A stretch of 10,865 nucleotides of DNA from positions 2,677-13,541 of the forward strand of contig JAXIUW010115560.1 of NCBI GenBank assembly GCA_035591015.1. The letters are read 5' to 3'. Of this stretch, positions 8,028-10,865 are shown one piece after another; the first letter of the stretch is position 1, and every line of letters starts with the position of its first letter. Source of the DNA: Cephalothrix simula (taxonomy: Eukaryota > Nemertea > Palaeonemertea > Archinemertea > Cephalotrichidae). The position numbers were made by a program, and so were the translations under genes. Under the pieces are notes generated by a model, which had not been told where the DNA came from, made no database searches, and saw nothing but the letters and a program-made list of their open reading frames with translations.

Positions 8028-8104
8028 CTGAGTCATGGGGGCTTCTATTGTCATGGAGTGAATGCGGGCCATTGATTCCCGACGCACAGGAAAGCTTCCT
8101 CTAC
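8028..8104 (-). CDS. PDE8: PDE8-like cAMP phosphodiesterase, internal exon (linker after PAS domain)
   Basis: This is an internal exon of 77 bases. On the minus strand the intron ends in a T-rich tract and TTTTCAG (AG at 8106..8105). The exon ends in ATG ACT CAG, followed by a strong donor GTGAGC (8027..8022). The first two bases complete a codon split with the previous exon; 25 codons follow, ending in phase 0. The peptide contains RGSFPVRRESMARIHSM and then TIEAPMTQ. From memory, mammalian PDE8A has RRHSSMARIHSMTIEAPITK at the corresponding place, just before VINIINAAQ. PDE8 hydrolyses cAMP with high affinity and is insensitive to IBMX; this part is linker, not catalytic. RRES matches the protein kinase A consensus RRxS, and mammalian PDE8A is reported to be phosphorylated by PKA in this area (recalled). 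An alternative acceptor AG at 8102..8101 would shorten the exon by four bases and is less likely. PDE8A and PDE8B cannot be told apart, and invertebrates usually have a single copy. Confidence 0.9.
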
Positions 8105-8335
8105 CTGAAAATTTAAGAAACAAAAAATTCAACTGATTTGGCCAAAAATCAAATATCTCATATGGAAATGGAAATGGGCTAGAATCATTTTAAAGCCTAT
8201 ATAATCTGAAAAAAAATCTCAGTATCAATATTACACAATTTTGAAGCATTTCATTTTGATTTTGAATAACTAATTTACAAAATGCATTTTGGTAAAGAGC
8301 GTGTGGTGAATATTTTACATCATGCAAAGGCTAAG

Positions 8336-8385
8336 AGCCTTAATTGCTAACAAAAGCCTTTCATCAGCCTTTATTGCTAACAAAA
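8336..8385 (+). repeat. Two-copy direct repeat, 20 bases, period 30
   Basis: AGCCTTAATTGCTAACAAAA (8336..8355) recurs at 8366..8385 with one mismatch. It lies next to the E-box palindrome at 8389..8402. Confidence 0.65.
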
Positions 8386-8388
8386 CTG

Positions 8389-8402
8389 TGATCACGTGAT
8401 CA
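8389..8402. promoter_or_regulatory. Perfect 14-base palindrome centred on an E-box
   Basis: TGATCACGTGATCA is fully self-complementary and contains the canonical E-box CACGTG (8393..8398), the site of bHLH-zip factors such as Myc/Max and USF/MITF. It is intronic, about 290 bases upstream of the first PDE8 exon. Binding is not shown. Confidence 0.3.
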
Positions 8403-8630
8403 GCAGCATTTTTGGAGAGTCAGTCGTTATAGTAGTTAGACAGTGTGTGACATTCAACAGAGGGGCCGATATAATGAAATGGTGGGAAACGCTGTTAGAA
8501 ATACATGTCGGTTGTAGGCCCATCAATATTTTAAAATATCATTAGGATCAAATATCAACGAAGCGATTCGACACATGGGCCAAGGGGGTTTGTAAGTCCA
8601 ACTCAGACACCAGGCGGAGTCTGAATTATA

Positions 8631-9090
8631 TGATATGTCAGATAAATTTGTGGTGTAAAGGGAATTTTGCCCAAAATTTTATCCGACATGAGATAAATTG
8701 GGTGGTGTCAAGGAATTTCCAACAAATTTGATCAAATTTTGCCCAAACTTTTATCTGACATCAGATAATTTGGGTGGTGTCATTTATCAAAAAATTATCT
8801 GACGTCAGATAATTTGGGTGTGTCAATAAATTCTATCCAAAATTTATCTGACATCAGTTGAACTGGGTGCTGTCCAAAAATTACGGATGTTAAATTTATC
8901 TGACGTCATGACTATATTTATGTTATGGAGCAAAATCGGGTGGTGTCAATGGCCACTGACCAGGCGCACGCAAATTTAAATTACATAAGATAAATTGGGT
9001 GAATTTGGGTGGTGTAGTAGGTCGACGTCAGATAAATCAACGTCAGATAATGGGTGGTCTCCTGACCAATGTCAGATTATTTGGGTATCA
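8631..9090 (+). repeat. Degenerate tandem array with TTATCTGAC/GTCAGATAA palindromes
   Basis: About nine degenerate units contain AGATAAATTGGGTGGTGTCA-like sequence, beginning near 8641, 8692, 8764, 8808, 8855, 8930, 8988, 9045 and 9073. Spacing is irregular, from 28 to 75 bases. Many units are preceded by TTATCTGACATCAGATAA or TTATCTGACGTCAGATAA, the latter a perfect palindrome; at 8792..8815 the perfect palindrome is 24 bases long. Perfect CRE octamers TGACGTCA lie at 8800..8807 and 8901..8908. Frames running through the array are repeat-derived and not genes. Confidence 0.75.
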
Positions 9091-10796
9091 AGACCCATAA
9101 TTCAACAAAATTACGCTAGGTTTCTGCGTTTGACTAACACTCCCCCCCCCTGGGAACTGGGTGGACCTATATGTAGGTTGAATATCCCACAGTGGTCTGG
9201 TATCCTGCCCTTTTTCGATATTGTAATGGAAAATCGAAAGTAGTTCAGAGTTCCAGGCTAATAATAACAAACTGTCGAATCATTTCGTCGCCTATATTAG
9301 AAAATCAGTACATATTTCTAGGCTCTAGCGTATGGACATTCACCAGTACGTTGACAGTCACAAGTTATCTTCTATGGCAAATCTTCGAAAAAATTATCTA
9401 TAAAATGTTCCTATTAGTAAAATTACCCCTCCGACCAAGTCGGAAAAGGCAAAATCGGTGACCAAAGAAAACAATTGGAAATTTTTCCATTGGCCCTGCC
9501 TATAAAACAACAGCACCAAAATTGCTCTCTGATCATCGACTTTTCCATTTTTCGACTATTGAAGTGTCCGTCACCATAAAAGTTAGGTTTCGACCTATTG
9601 TCACCTTTTAGTGCTGTGTGTTGAACATAATGAGACAAGACTGGACGATCACAAAATCAGGTTGACGAAACTTGCCGGAAATAAGTACTCCTAACGGATT
9701 ACATGTAAAAAGGACCATGAAATCCATATTTATAAATAATAAAATTACCTCAGATATAAAATATTATCAAATCACAATAATATCAAAAGTCTTCGACAGT
9801 AATAAAAACGGCAATAATGAGGTAAAAACGCCTTCAATCAAATAGATTCCATGTTTCAGTTCCGAATAATTTTCCGGCCAGTTTATTCAAACCGATATAG
9901 GTATCATCCCAACGTTCGTTAGTAATGGGATGGAATTAGGCAATGCGTTGTGAATGTTCGCAGATGCAGAGAGGGGGTTTGCGCATAGAAAAGGAACAGA
10001 TAATTTTGAAATAAATTCATGGCTTGGATAAGACCGAGTAGATAAGAGAAACTGATTACGAAAGAAAACTGTTCCAGAAATATTTCATGTCTTCAACTAA
10101 AAATGGATAAGTGCCTTGACCATAAAAATAATGGAACACAGTTGAATTTCTAAATGACATTTAGAGATAGTTATAAAATTCAAGGTAAACTTAAGACCTT
10201 GAAAATTGGATGGTTAACTTTTTTTTTTATTAACTATTAAAAATAACTTCTAATAATATTATTAAAATGTGAACTTAAACAAACAACAAGTAAAAGACTA
10301 AATTTTACATGCAAATTTACGTTTTTTAGCAGATTTAAGGCATATAATTTCCTCAGCAATCTTTTTTATACTTGATACACTTAGACGACTATTACCTGAA
10401 ATTATAAAGTTTCGCCAAATAAATGACTAAAAAAGATTAAAACCTAAATTTAACCATATGGATAGAAAAGAACATGAATTTTTAAATGTCAAATATGTTC
10501 TACTAAAAGGTTGACAATTGCTCGAAACCAAACTGATTTAAAACAAATATATATAGTGCTTTTTTTAAAAAACAGTAATTTCCGCTAATCAGATTTTAAA
10601 AATTAAAGTAGAGCCCCGCAGATATAAGAATACACATGTAAAAAGGTTACCAGTAACCAGTGTCCTACGAAAAGAGTCATATACTAGTTATCTGCATATG
10701 TTAATGCAATGATTAAGACACTAGCCACCAATGACACTGACCTTCGCCACAGTTTCCTGTACTTGTATAATATAGAGTTATTGCATGCTTTTTTGA

Positions 10797-10862
10797 GTGA
10801 AATACGAAGCAGTTATTGCACGAGGGGCGCAACCCCGAGGGCAATAACTGCTCGTATTTCAC
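10797..10862. repeat. Hairpin at the right edge, arms 23 and 22 bases
   Basis: The arms 10797..10819 and 10841..10862 match perfectly except for one extra base in the left arm (GTGAAATACGAAGCAGTTAT). A small inner GGGG/CCCC stem (10824..10827 and 10833..10836) lies around CGCAA. This may be a whole small foldback or the end of a longer element cut by the window edge. Confidence 0.6.
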
Positions 10863-10865
10863 GAA

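Larger units (their letters stand above)
8105..10865 (-). other. PDE8 upstream intron, partial (at least 2761 bases)
   Basis: This is everything 5' of the first exon on the gene strand, up to the window edge. No further PDE8 exon was found when I looked for PAS-domain and linker motifs on the minus strand. It contains a short duplication with an E-box palindrome (8336..8402), the degenerate tandem array (8631..9090) and the hairpin at 10797..10862. The stretch 9091..10780 is AT-rich, with a run of nine C at 9142..9150 and small inverted repeats only. The donor of this intron lies outside the window. Confidence 0.75.

Noticed and set aside
8995-9638. Frames around and after the tandem array (plus 8995..9243, plus 9192..9461, minus 9270..9088, minus 9638..9423)
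   Set aside because: The first runs through array units (STSDK, STSDN), and the others overlap on opposite strands. None resembles a known protein.
9744-9825. TTACCTCA / TGAGGTAA inverted pair
   Set aside because: Only 8 bases over an 80-base distance in AT-rich DNA, which is compatible with chance.
9838-9925. Short minus-strand frame (NERWDDTYIGLNKLAGKLFG) that looks coding-like
   Set aside because: Only about 29 codons between stops, no match to PDE8 or another family I know, and no good splice pair. It also includes a small CATCCCA/TGGGATG inverted repeat.
1-10865. Prokaryotic features, CRISPR arrays, tRNA or rRNA genes, viral or retroelement proteins
   Set aside because: No regular repeat-spacer array, no cloverleaf or rRNA-like sequence, and no reverse transcriptase, integrase, capsid or transposase motifs were found by reading both strands.

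Overview
This is a stretch of an AT-rich animal genome, and almost all of it is intron. Two short exons on the minus strand read as consecutive exons of a phosphodiesterase 8 (PDE8) gene, which encodes a high-affinity cAMP-specific 3',5'-cyclic phosphodiesterase. The upstream exon (8104..8028) encodes a segment ending in MARIHSMTIEAPMTQ. The downstream exon (5819..5652) continues with VINIINAAQENSP and ends in SDLVGGLMS. Both have good splice signals, and they join in phase 0 across a 2208-base intron. Together they encode about 82 residues of the linker between the PAS domain and the catalytic domain of PDE8. I found no other PDE8 exon, so the PAS exons should lie beyond 10865 and the catalytic exons before position 1.

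The organism is a metazoan. The introns are several kilobases long, base composition is low in G+C by eye, and there are many short foldback (MITE-like) elements. This would fit a marine invertebrate such as a mollusc, but the sequence does not prove it.

Layout from left to right. 1..5651 is the intron downstream of the second exon. It holds an inverted repeat at 27..114, a hairpin at 559..643, a large foldback element at 1488..2050, a CpG-richer palindromic block (2377..3068) with a 263-base MITE inserted in its right arm, a composite foldback at 3927..4295 and a small tandem repeat at 5216..5270. 5652..5819 is the second exon. 5820..8027 is the intron between the exons, with an 81-base near-perfect hairpin (6064..6144), a GC-richer block (6340..6560) and a region of short repeats (7431..7890). 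8028..8104 is the first exon. 8105..10865 is the upstream intron, with an E-box palindrome, a degenerate tandem array (about 8631..9090) built around TTATCTGAC/GTCAGATAA, and a hairpin at the right edge.

Only one gene is supported. No complete protein-coding gene, transposase, reverse transcriptase, tRNA, rRNA or CRISPR array is visible. The most notable observations are the PDE8 assignment, a MITE inserted into an older palindromic element whose symmetry returns when the MITE is discounted, and three perfect cAMP-response-element octamers (TGACGTCA) inside a cAMP phosphodiesterase gene. Two of those octamers lie in the intronic tandem array and one in the second exon.
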